NCBI GenBank assembly: GCA_037833965.1
Contig: AP031357.1
Location: 1,756,001-1,820,000, forward strand
Reading direction: 5' to 3'
Origin: Marchantia polymorpha subsp. ruderalis
Lineage: Eukaryota > Streptophyta > Marchantiopsida > Marchantiales > Marchantiaceae
DNA: 64,000 bases
The notes beneath the pieces are model-generated. The model was not told the DNA's origin. It worked only from the letters and a program-made list of their open reading frames with translations, and ran no database searches. Made by a program: the position numbers and the translations under genes. The stretch's first letter is position 1. Every line of letters begins with the position of its first letter. Shown here piece after piece: positions 41,017 to 53,734 of the stretch.

Positions 41017-44000
41017 TCACTTTGGAGGTCTGTACATACCATATGGTCTTCTCTTCGTGTATTGTCTGATATAGGCCTTCCCATATGGAGCCTGGAGGAA
41101 GAAAACCCTGAGACTCCTGTTGAGGATAATGATCGCAGTCATTGTCAAGAACCCTATTACTGCACCGGCCAAAAGTGCCGGAAAAGAAATCCACTTGTTT
41201 GCAAGGCTATGATTCTGCTGGGAGCTCTGAAGAAGTGCATCATCCGTGTTGACACAACGGGGCAAGGGAGAACCACAGAGGCCATTATTATAAGCATATG
41301 AAGATGCGTCGAATGAGCTCGTTTATGGTCCTGAGGGTATCACTCCCGAGAGATGATTATGAGCGACATTGAAGTACGCCAGTGATGACAGTTGACCAAT
41401 CTCTTGTGGAATTTCTGGACAGATCTAGAGACTCGAGATTTGATATCTTACCTAGACTGACCGGAATTGTGCCAGTGAAGTTATTTTCGAACAGGGTCAA
41501 GTATAAGAGGCCGTATAATTCTGCCAGCTCTTCTGGAAGATTACCAGAAAGCAAGTTGCTAGAAACATCGAAAGAAGTTCGTGTGGATAGGAGGTACTGC
41601 AGATCCAAAGGACCCCCTTTGAAATTGATTTTGAGATCGTCAAAGTAAAGTGTATCCTTCGAGGCCATGCTTGCACTGCTCCTGAATCCCTCCAGCTGAG
41701 AGTAGTCTCTGGGCAGCTCCCCTACGAAACTGTTCTTAGACAAGTCAACTACCTGCAGACATCTCAGATTTACTATCCATTCCGGAAAAAGTCCCTCTAG
41801 TCTGTTGCCTGCGACAATGAGAACTCGTAATCTAATTGAAAGATCCTGCAGACTGAGGGGCAGTTTTCCACTGAACTGATTGCCACCTAAATCTAGAACT
41901 TTCAATCTCGTACAATTACCCAGAGATGATGGAATCTCACCCACAAAGTTGCTGTAAGCCAAGGACAATGTCAGCAGTGAAGCTCCTGGACTGCATATTG
42001 TGGCTGGGATAGGTCCTGTCATGAATGGATTGTACCCAAGTCTCATCCTCTGAAGTTTGGTGCAATTACCCAGACTAGAAGGCAGAGTGCCTGACAGTAA
42101 ATTATTTGACAAGTCAAAAACCTCCAAGAGCTTCATGAACCCAAAGAATCCAGGAACAGGCCCTGTCAACCGATTGTTGGATATATCGAGCATGTGCAAG
42201 CCAGTGCTGTTTCTCCAGGAATGCCACCAATCAGACTGTTGCTGGAAAGTCGGAGCAGACTGAAGGTGCAGTTATTCAGTGGAGGGAGTACACCCGTAAA
42301 AAAGTTGTGAGCTAGGTCCAGAATGGCATAATAATTACCCCAGGAAAAGTCTGGCACGCTTCCTGTAAAGGAGTTTCTGGAAACATTCAGACTGTAAAGT
42401 CGAAAGCCTGAGCCGGAGTAGACGAATGTGGGTATATCTCCGCTGAGATAGTTACCAGCCAGATTCAGCGTCTGCAGACTGGTCATATTCTGTACAAATG
42501 CGGGGAATGATCCAACCAGTTTATTGTCCGAGGCATCGAGCTTGTCGAGGCTACCCAGAGCACCCAAAGAAGACGGGAGGTCGGTAAAGAGATTGTAGGC
42601 AAAAAGCAACTTTCTCAACGACTGAAGGTTTCCCAAAGAGGGAGGAATAGCTGATAGATTGTTGGAATTCAGGTTGAGAATCTCTAGTCTGACAGCTTTG
42701 CTCAATGAAGTTGGTACACTTGTCAGGAGATTCTCAGAAAAGTCCATCTTCACAATGCTTAACAATCCATCGATGGAGGCTGGAATCTCTGTTAATTTGC
42801 TCTGCGTCAGGTTCAAAGTCCTTAAGTTCGACAAATTACCAACTGAAGAAGGAAGCTCTGCAATTTTGTTAAAAGAGAGTTCGAGCTCTTCAAGCTGGTG
42901 TAGAGTGCCCAGCCATGCAGGCAGCGATCCAGATAGTTGCAAGTTCGAAAGCGCCAGATTTTGAAGCAGAGTTACATAAGCACTAGCTGGAAGACCTTCC
43001 AACCTGAGGTTCAAGTTGTTGGACAAGTCCAGAGACCGCAGTTGTGACATATTCCACAAACAAGCGGGCACGTCACCGCGTACGTCATTAAAACTTAGAT
43101 CCAATATTTCCAGCTTCTCCATATTGCAAATCCCCGACAGAGAACCATTCAGATTCAAATTTGCCGTGTCATGCTCCACAGAGACGACGGCAGCGCACCA
43201 TCGAACTGGTTGTGACGGTAGCAATCTTGCGGATCAGTAATCCTCGGGTTTGCATCTAATTTAAGTTAAATGCGCTCCCAAGTAAACCGCTCCGACTTCG
43301 TTCCCACGAAGACCTACAGTTTACTTCTAAACCTAATAGAAGAGACTATCCTACAATTTTTGGAAGTTGTACCTCCCAGATTCGGACCAGAGCGATCCAG
43401 ATCAGAGTGATGGAACTTTCTCGTGAGATTATTAAACAAGTGGCTGGGACCACTGAGCGCTTTATTTAAAGTGGCCGGTTTCACCACTGACCGACAATTT
43501 TTTAAATGACCTGACTATCACTACCTTGTATTTTTCCACATAACTGTACATCCACTAACCTCTAACCTGCCACCTGGTAGTTTGTTAGTTGCATCTGACT
43601 TCTACTCCCAGCGCCCAAGTGTTACTCCGACACATATACGGTCACATAGAGTTTGTCTAGACTACAACGACATTGCAACTAAACTGCCATAACCTACTTA
43701 ATGAATCCTGAGGATTTCGTCCAGGTTTACCTTCCAGACCTACTCATAGGTTTTTCGCGGGAGTAATTCTGGCCTTAGCTCAGAATTCAGACAACGATCA
43801 CTCGTACTGTAAAGACCACAAGGAACACCTTGTTACACGTCTACTCCCCTCTAGGCTACTTGGGCCACGAAAAAAATCTCAGGTTCTTCTGCCTGCACCC
43901 GCCTCCAACAGCTGAAGTGATCTCGTACTATAGGTTCCAATAGATTCTTCTCGGAAATGAGCAACGAGAGTATACACCGAGTAGAAAAACATGCAACAGT

Positions 44001-44877
44001 CACCCACAATGGATCTTGCCACGAGAGTCGTCATGCCTTGCATCAAGTCACCAAAGAAACAATTTTCTTTTCTGATGGGAAAGCACACAAACCTCACAGA
44101 AAACAAGATACTAACCTACTAAGCGTCTTGGCTTTAAGTACTAACTACTACATAATCTTATCCCTCGCTGAAAAATCCCAGAGATCTCGGACCTGAACCT
44201 GTGGCGACCCCAAATCCTAATCCCCCAGCCTCAAACTCTATTTTTGACTTCTGGCGGAATATCTTGGTTTCGGTGGGTGAGGCAAAAACATACACTGAGG
44301 AAGCTTCTTGAGACTCTTACTCCCTCCCGAGCAGTCCGTTTCTGGTTGTACCCATCTCCGAAGTTTCGATCACCTTCTCCAGGTTGTATGTTTGTCCTTT
44401 AGCCACTTTTTGAGTTTAAAGAACTCGGTGCGACACCTAACCTTAAACTGCATTGCACAAATCTAATTCTAGTATAAACCTACCTAGCATAGTACTTATT
44501 TATTACTTTTGTCCAATTTGTTGGTACAAAACCGGGATTATGTGGGAGCTGGTTCCCACAGTGACTCAGACAAAGCACTCCCAAATCTTCTAGCAGGCAC
44601 ATTTCACTGGATACCGTGCCTCGAATTCCCAACCCGGTCACATTTACTTCGATAATTTTCTGTGTGACATGGTCACACTTCACCCCAACCCAGCCATGAC
44701 AGGGAACTGTTGACCGCGTCTATGAGGCCAATGCTCCAGAAGAATGCCAATGAATGTCCCCTTCAGACTGAGAAGAGCTTGAGCTTCCAAAGATGGATTT
44801 TCTTGAACACACACAACGCTCACCAACCAAAACCCCCAGATGAACCATGGTCGCAGCACAGTCCCATTGTATAACAT
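41017..44877 (-). pseudogene. Receptor-like protein (LRR-RLP), broken
   Basis: On the minus strand all parts of a plant LRR receptor-like protein follow in order. A signal peptide and LRR N-cap start at 44877 (ALLSLKG, later CHGWVGVKCDHVTQ). About 20 leucine-rich repeats of the plant type LxxLxLxxNxLxGxIP lie between about 43240 and 41400. The C-cap follows (IPQEIGQLSSLAYFNVAHNHLSG, then NNGLCGSPLPRC), then a membrane helix (FPALLAGAVIGFLTMTAIIIL) and a short basic tail ending in PPK at 41017. There is no kinase domain. Frame changes near 44690, 43170, 42190 (with a shortened repeat) and 41400, a TAA near 41330 where Gln is usual, and 1.2 kb of unrelated sequence (43240-44480) between N-cap and repeats show that it is dead, unless that gap is an intron. 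Living relatives sense extracellular ligands. Confidence 0.8.
43240..44479. other. Gap inside the receptor-like protein relic
   Basis: No LRR motif and no long frame on either strand. It could be an intron or an old insertion; no target duplication or terminal repeat is visible. Confidence 0.3.
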
Positions 44878-44907
44878 TATGTTCAGTGACTCCGCCAACA
44901 AACTGGA

Positions 44908-45183
44908 CTACGGAGTTTGAAGATTGTGAAATCCAGGGATGACAGTGAGCTTCTCAATGTCATGCGTGAACCCAAAAACGTAAAATGAATATCGCCTGTA
45001 CTTTGTGAGCTTGGAAAGAAAGGTTTTAAGGGCAGGACATGACAAGCACTCAGACCCCTCGACATGAACGTAAGAGAGAAACTGACAGGCATTATGGGGC
45101 TGAGTTTTCACCATCTCAAGCACCACTAATCCTACATAGTTTTCGAGCTTGACAGCTGCGATCTCCGCGACTAACTCAAACTC
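44908..45183 (-). CDS. Possible exon of an unrecognised protein
   Basis: The minus-strand frame is open for 91 codons with coding-like composition (ELVAEIAAVKLENYVGLV, CQFLSYVHVEGSECLSCP, RRYSFYVFGFTHDIEKL). It ends with TAG at 44908, just upstream of the receptor-like protein relic. Upstream it is closed by a TGA at 45184-45186. Probably part of a decayed gene. No family recognised. Confidence 0.3.
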   Translation of the reverse strand, partial: EFELVAEIAAVKLENYVGLVVLEMVKTQPHNACQFLSYVHVEGSECLSCPALKTFLSKLTKYRRYSFYVFGFTHDIEKLTVIPGFHNLQTP

Positions 45184-45186
45184 TCA

Positions 45187-47128
45187 CAATTTTTGAATTT
45201 TGGAATGAGTATCAAAGCACGACAAATCACCGTCTCCGAAGAAATAAAACCTGCTAACAGGTCCAGCTTCCTCACCACCATCGGAACCACTGAAACCGAG
45301 GGCGATAATGGTTCTGGAGAAAGGAAACATCCGATGCTCCCTCCTGCCCCCCTCCCTACCCCATCAGCGTCGCACATTGGCCCAATTCAGAGTCCTTTTC
45401 TTCACACGACACGGAAACCTCGTTCCCGATGAGAAATTGTTTTCATGACAAAAAGCAGCAGACCAGAGGTTCCCCACATCCGTACAGTAGTGGGAATCGC
45501 AGAGGTACGAATTGCACCAGGCGAGCATGATGACCTGGAGGCGAACACTCTATTCTGCCCGTCATCAGCGACTTGCAGTAAGAATCTGCACAATGACTAC
45601 AGATCATCGAATCCTTCGGCCTCTACGGAATTTTTTCCGACGAATCAGCTGCCCTCAAACTTCTGCACCATCAGAACTTCGGACAGAACCATCGCAACAA
45701 CCTCCTCCCTGCATGATGTCTGTTTAATAATGGGCTCTGCAGTCCAACTCCCAGCAATGTCCAGTTTTTAATCAGACATAACTACGATTCAGCACCCTCA
45801 TCTGATCCCCCTTTAGTTATAGGCACTGTCATGTAGGCTCTGCAACGCCTGTAGATTCTGGTTTCTGACCCTGTGGAAATTGAATCCTAGAAGATGCATT
45901 GCAATGCATCTTCTGTCCGCAGCATCAGTCCGCTCTGAAATGCATAATCTAATGCTAAACATGTGTCTAACTGAATCACTTCTGTAGTTTGTGTGGCCAT
46001 CGAAGTGTTTATTGATTTTGTAATCTCTGAAACTGTCAAGCACTTGCGGAATGCGTCCTTTCGGCAGAGATACTCGGAATTGCTCGTGCCGTGTAGCACT
46101 TGCTTCGGTTGTGCGGTTGAATTCAGTCCACATCAATCACTGATTCCCTCTCGCTACTTCAGATACTTTAGTGGGAAACACCAGACGTCCTTCTCGACCT
46201 TGCGAGAGGCAGAGACCTTAGACAATTAGGAACTTTTACGGAAAATGGAACTTCTCAATGTGAAGCATTTCCATGAAGTTCACGGTCCAGCAGACAAAGT
46301 CGAGAAGAAATTGCAGCTTTGGGGACAAGCATGCGGACACAGCTTCCAACTGCAGCTCATCGTGCTTTCTTTCTATGAGCTGATGGCGTGCGATCCTTAC
46401 GGAATTCCATTCACATCCTTCTGTCACACACCTGATTCTACTACATATGACCGAAAACATCTCATGATTTTTAAAAGCCTAGGAAACAAGTCCAGTAGCA
46501 CTCCTCGACAAGACTGGAGGAGGGTATCTAACCAACTAGGAGGCCGATCTTCGATCACACCACACACTTCCTGACCGAAACAGACACAATCTACGTAACT
46601 CATGATGATGATGTCATGATTGATGAATAGTTACGCTAATACTTACATCTTTATGTGCAATAGCAGATACAGCCTTTTGTAAAAAGATGTTGTACTGAGT
46701 CCCTCTACTATAAGAAGATTTCTGTAATTTTACAAACAAAAAAATAAATTTGCAAAATATGCATGTTTTCCAACATCCTCATAAGATTAAGATTTAGTGT
46801 GAGATCTTCGGCATTTCTTTCTCCCACCATTTGACTCCACCAAATCTGTGATACAAGGGGCATCCCAATGTTATCACAGTCACACACATTGACTGCTTAT
46901 CATCCTTGCTAAGTCCGCGATCTAAATTATCTTATTCCCACGCATGCACTTCGGATTTACAAGATCAACCTTTGGGCAGAAACCTTCCAGCTGATGCTTC
47001 CGCTCGCTTTATTCATGTCTTCAGATTTTATGATACGGCTCAAATTTTGAAAAACACCATTTCCTGTTATCATATAGAGACTTCTGTAAGAAGACAATTG
47101 ACATGATCTCGACTTTATGATACGGATT
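45187..47128. other. Intergenic sequence with short frames only
   Basis: Frames of 60-109 codons on both strands (for example 45445-45771 + and 46245-46574 +) have no recognisable motif. Given the decayed genes all around, these may be unrecognisable gene remnants. Confidence 0.3.
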
Positions 47129-47158
47129 TCTCACTTGCAGTTGCAAGGGTTGCATGAG
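47129..47158 (+). repeat. 30-bp perfect inverted copy of 40058-40087
   Basis: TCTCACTTGCAGTTGCAAGG and the next 10 bases match the reverse complement of 40058-40087 exactly, and similarity continues weakly to the left. It may be the trace of a second cytokinin oxidase-derived fragment. Confidence 0.5.
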
Positions 47159-47379
47159 ATAACTGAGAGAGACATTTGTTTCAAGTCAAGATGAACCATC
47201 TAAAATTCAAAGCAGAGTCTGGATAATTACATTCTGAACTCTTGAAATTTGGCCATAAGTGGAACACTATGTAGCAGAAAGTGGATGATAGAAGTCCCCA
47301 AGGATTATATCATGTACTTTGAATGCGTCTCAAAATATTATGCTGTCACATTCTCGACTCAAAAGTTTGTGCGAAGAAA

Positions 47380-47733
47380 TTAACACAGATACATACAAAT
47401 AGATACAAACAGCTGCACTACGAGAACTTTATTTGTGTTTTGGTGGCGTTCATAACCATGTATTCGCCTGACCAGCTGCCAGTGATGCATTGGCAGGCAG
47501 TGCCCCATGAACAAGCAGAGCTTCCGCAGCCAGACATCTTGAAATGGTTGAGAGAAGAAAGTAGTGCTCGGCTATACGACGGACAGCTAAATGGAATGGC
47601 ATGGAAAGAGATGTGAAAGTCAGAAGTATCCAGAGCAAAGGGTTGTGCTGCTGAAGAATCCCCAGGCATCAGTCTCTGCATGTAGTGATTGCCTCTACGT
47701 ACACGAACTTCAACAGCACGTGCTGAAAAACAG
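47380..47733 (+). repeat. Host low-copy repeat, copy 3
   Basis: The longest and best preserved copy; see 39157-39482 (inverted) and 33167-33342 (direct). Frames are open on both strands for about 100 codons but have no known motif. Confidence 0.7.
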
Positions 47734-48244
47734 ATCACAGAATCTCCTACGCCTTTGCTGGTGCCTTGGATGATATCTGCCTATTACGGTCATCAGAAAA
47801 GGTTTGGGCCTCATCGAGGTAGCTGGAAGAGATTGTTCACGAACACAAGACCGAAACTTCATCTTGCTGTCACAGCCGGTATCAAGTCAGCGCTCATCTT
47901 TACAGATCACGGCCAAGTGATAAGATGATAATGTGTCTCGTCAAATGTTTGTCATGTACGAGCAAGCGTACGTGTAAGTACCTCTTAGCAAGTGGACTCA
48001 TGTACAGTCTCATCTTAATGAACGATGTAACATAACGTAATCTGGACACATAAAAATATATCTCTGGACTTGCCTGAGGTTTATAACTGTACAACTGATT
48101 CTGCATGAAGTCTTGTAAACATAGGTGTCTGTTTGTAGTGGACAATGAAAATTTGCTGCACTACATCCTCTCAAGTAAAGTACAGTCATAGCATAGACAA
48201 CAAACTTGCATCATCTGAAGAGGTCAACTTGCACGGATCAAATG

Positions 48245-48775
48245 TCATCGATATATAGAAAGGCACGTTTCCACTTGATGCCTATCACCAAGCTCGAAAG
48301 CAAGGGGATGTAGTACAAGAAAAATACGAAGAATGAATGAGAGATATCCACTATTTGCAAAGAGTGGAAATGTCTCATAGATTCCTCGTAAGAACTGTAG
48401 TAACTTTGGCACGGGCAAGCGAGCGAGGATCATTTCCAAGAGTCCACCGTCTACGTGAAGCTCACTCCAGATCTCCGCTTCCACCCTTTTCTCCTCCTCT
48501 CGGCTATCATGTGCCATCAAGACAGCAGTCTGTGAACCTCCCACCAACAGATTGTTCTTAGCTCGACTCGACAGATGCAGACTTGCCCCCTTCGTCACCA
48601 GTGTAGATCTGTGGGTACTCAGAACTTCAGCAACACAGAATTCAGGAGGACAAAATCGAGAGTATATCTCGGTAAGTGAACTTTTCGGAATCGGTCCTTC
48701 TTGTGCACTCATATGGTGCCATGAGCGAGGCCGCGGGCGAGTGATACTCGAAAGCAGGTGACCAGTACAATCCAT
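48245..48775 (-). pseudogene. F-box protein remnant
   Basis: A 176-codon frame holds an F-box-like core IWSELHVDGGLLEMILARLP, followed by VPKLLQFLRGIYETFPLFA, close to the plant WSELPxDLLEMILARLPVPxLLxLRxVCKRWxxL consensus. Two extra Gly residues sit after the VD and the CKRW part is lost. A segment FLVLHPLAFELGDRHQVETCLSIYR follows, after which the frame stops at 48245. Further coding-like pieces (MTFDPCKLTSSDDASLLSM) appear in another frame just downstream. F-box proteins choose substrates for SCF ubiquitin ligases. Likely a broken member of a kelch- or LRR-type family. Confidence 0.55.
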
Positions 48776-49629
48776 TCAGGTAGCCACATAGCGCGTTCGA
48801 GCTGACTCTCTTCGATGAATACCGGTACGTCTGTCGCGACGGATATGTTTTAGAAGTTTCTGTTCGACAATCTTGTCGTTTTTTCAATCGGTGCCAAAGT
48901 CATCTTCTCGAACGAACATTATCATCTTGAGATACAAATTTTAACCCAATACTCATATTTGCATCACATGGCCGAGGAGCCAAGTCAAACGTTCCAGATT
49001 TCAATCGAGAAGAATTTCGGCGCAGTCCTCTATTTTCCTCTTTTTACTTCCGTGTTGGTTTGAAGTCTTCGAGCACTCGTGATACTTTTTACAGACGTCC
49101 GTTTCTTGAATCCTGTCAGTAAAACCACTCCAGACAATGTAGAACTTGTAAGGTGTGCATAATCTGTCTACTTTCGATAAGTTTCTGGGACACCATAGCT
49201 CTTGAGAGGGACATCCAGGGTTACACAAAATGTCAAGATCAGGTCGAAAGAGCATGGCATTGGCCTCGATCACATGCTATTTAAGAGTTTCCTTGATTCC
49301 ATTCTCAGAAAGCTCCAGAAGGTAGGGCGATCCTCCTCACACTCCAAGTTCTTGACCAAAACGCATTCAACTGATGCCACCGCATGTTTGACCACATTTA
49401 ATCGACCGGAGCAGGAATGGAACAGCACAAAGCTTTCATTCGGTGTCAGATGCGAGTAAAATATACATGATTATGGTGTTTGAGTCTATGACGTAGGTAT
49501 TCAGGATGTTTTGGCTGTGTCCTAAAGTCATCTCCTTATGTTTGATTCCATTGGCATTGGCCAGAGGATGGGACCAAAGGTCGTCACTGTCGACTTTTGG
49601 GAACTGAATTTGTATAATGAAGCTCGATT
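48776..49629. other. Host sequence with unassigned minus-strand frames
   Basis: Minus-strand frames 49001-49273 (CNPGCPSQELWCPRNLSK) and 49436-49629 look weakly coding but match nothing I know. The LTR at 49635 interrupts this host sequence. Confidence 0.3.
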
Positions 49630-50579
49630 GCAACTGTAATAACCCACTAAAGGCTAAAACTGCAATATAGTGGTAGAAAGGTCGAACCCACAGGGACAGA
49701 GGAACACACAGGGTACAAAGTGTCACGTTTAATAGACTATTGAGGAGTTTGAATTCTCAGGCGACTGTCACTCCCAGAAATACTGCAAGTGTCCACTCGG
49801 AGCGCACTCGGAAGTCGCACAGTGCAGCGTAACACACACACACACACACACCTGAAACTACAGAAACACAACCCAGAGATCCGTTAGGACCTCTACTCAA
49901 GATTTCAGGGGGAAAGTCTCTCGCGAGCACACTCAGCTAAGCTGCGGGTAGTGACTTCCAACTCCGGCTTTTACAACACTTCCACTAGCTTGCTGCTAGT
50001 GTAGGAAACCCGGTTTGGACTGTCTACTTTGGATCGAAGTCACTCATATGCGGTGAACAACACTCTCAACTCACAAAACGCGCAGAGAACACAGGTCCGC
50101 ACTGAAGGACTCACTGAGAAACATTTCAGTAACACAACAACAGTCTATTGAAGAGTTTGAATTCTCATGCACTTGTCATTCCCAGAAATACTACAGGGGC
50201 TACCCTCAAGGCACCTGCTGCAGCGTAACCTGAATTTACAACCAAGGCTTACACGAAGTAACAAAACTTCACTTTGGCATTCAGGGGAAAAATCCCGAAG
50301 GAGTACAATCAGGAACAAACACTCGAAGGTGTAGGGGCGAAACTACTCAAGTATCTAACCAGTCACTGGCTCTGAGCATTGGCAGTCACCCGCAGGTGTA
50401 GATCCGAACTACTCAAGTCTCTAACCAATGTACTAGCTCTGAACATTCGACCGAAGGCCTTCAGCTACAAAATGCGGAACGCCAAGTTGTAACCCCTCTT
50501 GCGTGGTGACAGAACTAAGGACACAAACACGCAGAGAAAATGAGTTCCTGATCTGCACTTCTGAAATTGGGAAAAAACC

Positions 50580-50608
50580 CAAGGCAAAACGCCTTGAACT
50601 ATTTTATA
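50580..50608 (-). promoter_or_regulatory. LTR TATA box and stem-loop (reverse)
   Basis: TATAAAA complement at 50602-50608, stem-loop CAAGGC/GCCTTG at 50580-50596. Confidence 0.55.
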
Positions 50609-50644
50609 CCTTCTAAGTCCTAACTAGCACTACACTGCACTACG

Positions 50645-53600
50645 CTACACGCCTGCACGGAACCACGCTACACTACACTCCGCGGAACCTGTGCTACGTC
50701 TCCTGTGCGACGGACTGCCGCGCACTAACTCCCTACCCTGCCAGTCTTCCGCTCGACTGCGCAGTCCCAACCGCTGCAACGCCGCGGACACCTCCACCTC
50801 GAGGGTGGACATGGTATCCCGCGCCTTTGACAGAAAAGCGTCTAACTTCTTCGCCACCTTCCGCCGACTTCTACTGTCGCCTGCCAACAACCCTGCTGCG
50901 CGAAGTTCAAACTCACGCAGTGTGAGTTTCTCCTGCGCCGCCACTTCCCAGTGGGCGTAGCCCTGGAGACAGTGGGCGACACGCCTCGCCATCTCCTCCT
51001 TCGTGTGATCTGCCTCTCGCCTGCGATCCTCTTCAATTACCACTAACTGCGATTCGGCCTCCGCACGCTGCGCTCTCAATTCACCACACTAGAACTGTAG
51101 CCTGCGGATTAAATCCTCATCTGCCTGTCGTGCGAGCTGACACTCCGCCAACAAACGCGTCTGTCGCACGAGCTCTTCTGACAGAATCTGATTCTAAGTT
51201 TTCTCAAACATCAAATCCGTCGTGGTCTTCACCACATCCCTAGTGAGCTCCTCCAGTCTCTCCTTCTTCATCCTGTCGAGGGCGTGCGATTTCCTCACAA
51301 GGTTGTACTGACCCCACAAACAGGCATGCTTCTCCCTCAAATCCTTCAATTCCTAGTCCGCCCTAGCTAGTAGCTTGCTAGTGTGGACTTTAGTGCGAGT
51401 CTGCCTGCGCACTAATTCGATGTAAGATCCCAGCTGGAGTGGATCGGCGTATTTATCAAATTTGCGATCCAAGTACTTCAGCAACGGTATCACCTGCTCA
51501 GAGAGCGCCGCCGCCGGCGCTCCAACAATTTCCTCCTCCTCCTCCTTGGTATCCCCGGCTCCCGACATTGCTTCGGTGGAGCCTCCGTCGTCATCATCCG
51601 AGTTGAGGATTTCAGTCGCCATTGATTGCGTTGGCGACTGACCCGAGTGGGGCTGCACGTCGTCGACTTGTGCTGCCTGCGAAGGCACCGCTGCAGCCTC
51701 GCTGCTCTTCGCCAAAATGTCCAAGGCGGTGGGCGAATGTGGCCGTGCTGCATCCCCGTCGCCCGCTGGTCGGTCTTCGACCGTATCCTCTTTGCCGCCG
51801 ACGTCCGCCGCCGAAGGCGATCGAGCGGAGGGTGTATGCGCGGGGTTTGATTGCGCATCGCGCACCAAAATTTCGTCCCGCGAACAGTCAATCCGCTCCA
51901 CCGTCAGGTGCTGCTCCCTCGATCGGTCCTGCGCGAGGGCTGTGCCTGGCCTGTGCGCAGGCGCAAATGCCGGCGCCTTGTCCGCCGCAGGCGCAGCGCC
52001 GAAGGCGTCTATCGCCGAAGGCGACATAGCCGGAAGCCGCTCGTCCGATGTCCCTTGGCCCGTAGGCCCTACCGCCGAAGGCGCATCTACCGGCGGACTA
52101 ACCGCCGATGGTGCGGCCTCCGCACGCTCCCTGTTCGCATCTCGTTGGCCCGAAGGCCCTGGCGCCGAAGGCGCAAATCGCGGCACGTTGGGCGCCGGAG
52201 GGTCTGGTCCCGAAGGCCCGTGTCCCGTAGGCGGATCTTCCGCCGGCTCCTTCCCCTTCCTACGTTGGAACGGGGGTGAATCCTGCCTGTGCGCAGGCGG
52301 CATGTGTTGAGGCGACCTGTGCACAGGCGGACTGCTTCTTCCCACGCGTAGGCGTAGGTCCACGTCCGCTTGTGGTCGCCTTTCCGTCGAGGCTCGCCTG
52401 TGCGCAGGCGGAACACCCGTCCGCAACGCACGTGGTAACTCCGGAGGCCCTTGGCCCGTAGGCGGCCTCTCGTCCGTCGAAGGTGCAGCGGCGTCCGTTG
52501 CTCCTGCAGACGTCCGCGCTCCCTCGTTCTTCTCCGGCGACGCACTTCCTTTCTCCGTGGCAATCGTCGCCGTGTCCGCGCTGCTGGATGGTAACACAAG
52601 CCTGCGCGCCTTTTGCTTCGGCCGGCTGCACACTTCGTGCAACGGCCTCTGTCGAATGGGAGCAGTGGGTTCTTGATGCTGCTCCTCTTCGGACTCCTTT
52701 CTCCATCGCCGCTTCCGCGGCACTCTTGCTGCAGGAGTATTTCTCCCTTCGTCCCTCCGCCTTGACGGAGTAGAAGTCGGCGACTCCTCTGCATCAGTGT
52801 CGACCTCGTTCTCCCGCACATACCTCCCGGGATGGTCGACGGACAACGGCGGAAAACGAGCAAGCTCCGCCGCGGTCAAACAATTTCGCTGTCGATAAAA
52901 ATTGATGAGGAAAGGAGAGAGATGATTTAGAGTTCCCCCCTTCTCCTCAAAAGCGTGCTGTCGCATCACTCTGTGCAGGATGCTCGCCCAGTTAATTGGA
53001 GCTCCCTTGATGATGCACTCCACAAAAGAGACCTGCCACAATGTGATGTAGCAGGCGCGGTGTGGCTGCAGTAATTGCAGCAGCGCCGTAGCCACAGTTC
53101 GGCGGAAGCGATCCTTGTAATCGCGGGTCTTGTACCCATTCTTGGTAGACTTCTCCCGCTTAAACAACTTCACAAATTGCGCCTCGTCCTGCTTAGACAC
53201 CTTGACGCTTTCACTATCAAAGAGGAGGTGCCCTGGGATGCCGGCACACCTCCCTAATGCTTGCGCCCAATCTTGGACCGTCCATCGATCGACATGCAGC
53301 CGCAATCCGCGCGTAGGTGGTCCCTGTGGCTCTAGCCACTCGCGCACCATATCCACACAGATGTAGTTCCATCCCCATAGCAAGAAATCGAGCTTTCTTG
53401 CTATCAGCCGCTCCTCAAAAGCGCGCAGCCCGTTCTGTGGTAGTCGGAGCGGCAGCATCCGCAATCGGCCCAGTCTCGTCATTGCGTTCTTGGAGTTCGC
53501 CTGCTCGCTAATTCTCCTTCTGCTCCGCTCGATCTCCTTGCTTCCTCAGCAAACTCTAATCTCACTCAATTCCAAATCACGCGCACTCACTTCTCTCTCA

Positions 53601-53734
53601 ATCACCAAGTAATCCTCGGCGCGGCGATGTCGGGAATGCTTAGCAGCTAGCAGATGGACGCGCGCAGCTCGCACTAGAGAATGGAATCGCGAATTCAAGA
53701 ATGGGACGCTCTCCGTCTCCCGGTCGAAGGTCAT
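50645..53734 (-). pseudogene. LTR-encoded coiled-coil protein, broken copy (subfamily II)
   Basis: N-terminal extension, globular domain with FLLWGWNY, disordered palindrome-rich middle, coiled coil and C-terminal module are all present in order. A few breaks. Closest to 19909-22976. Confidence 0.8.
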
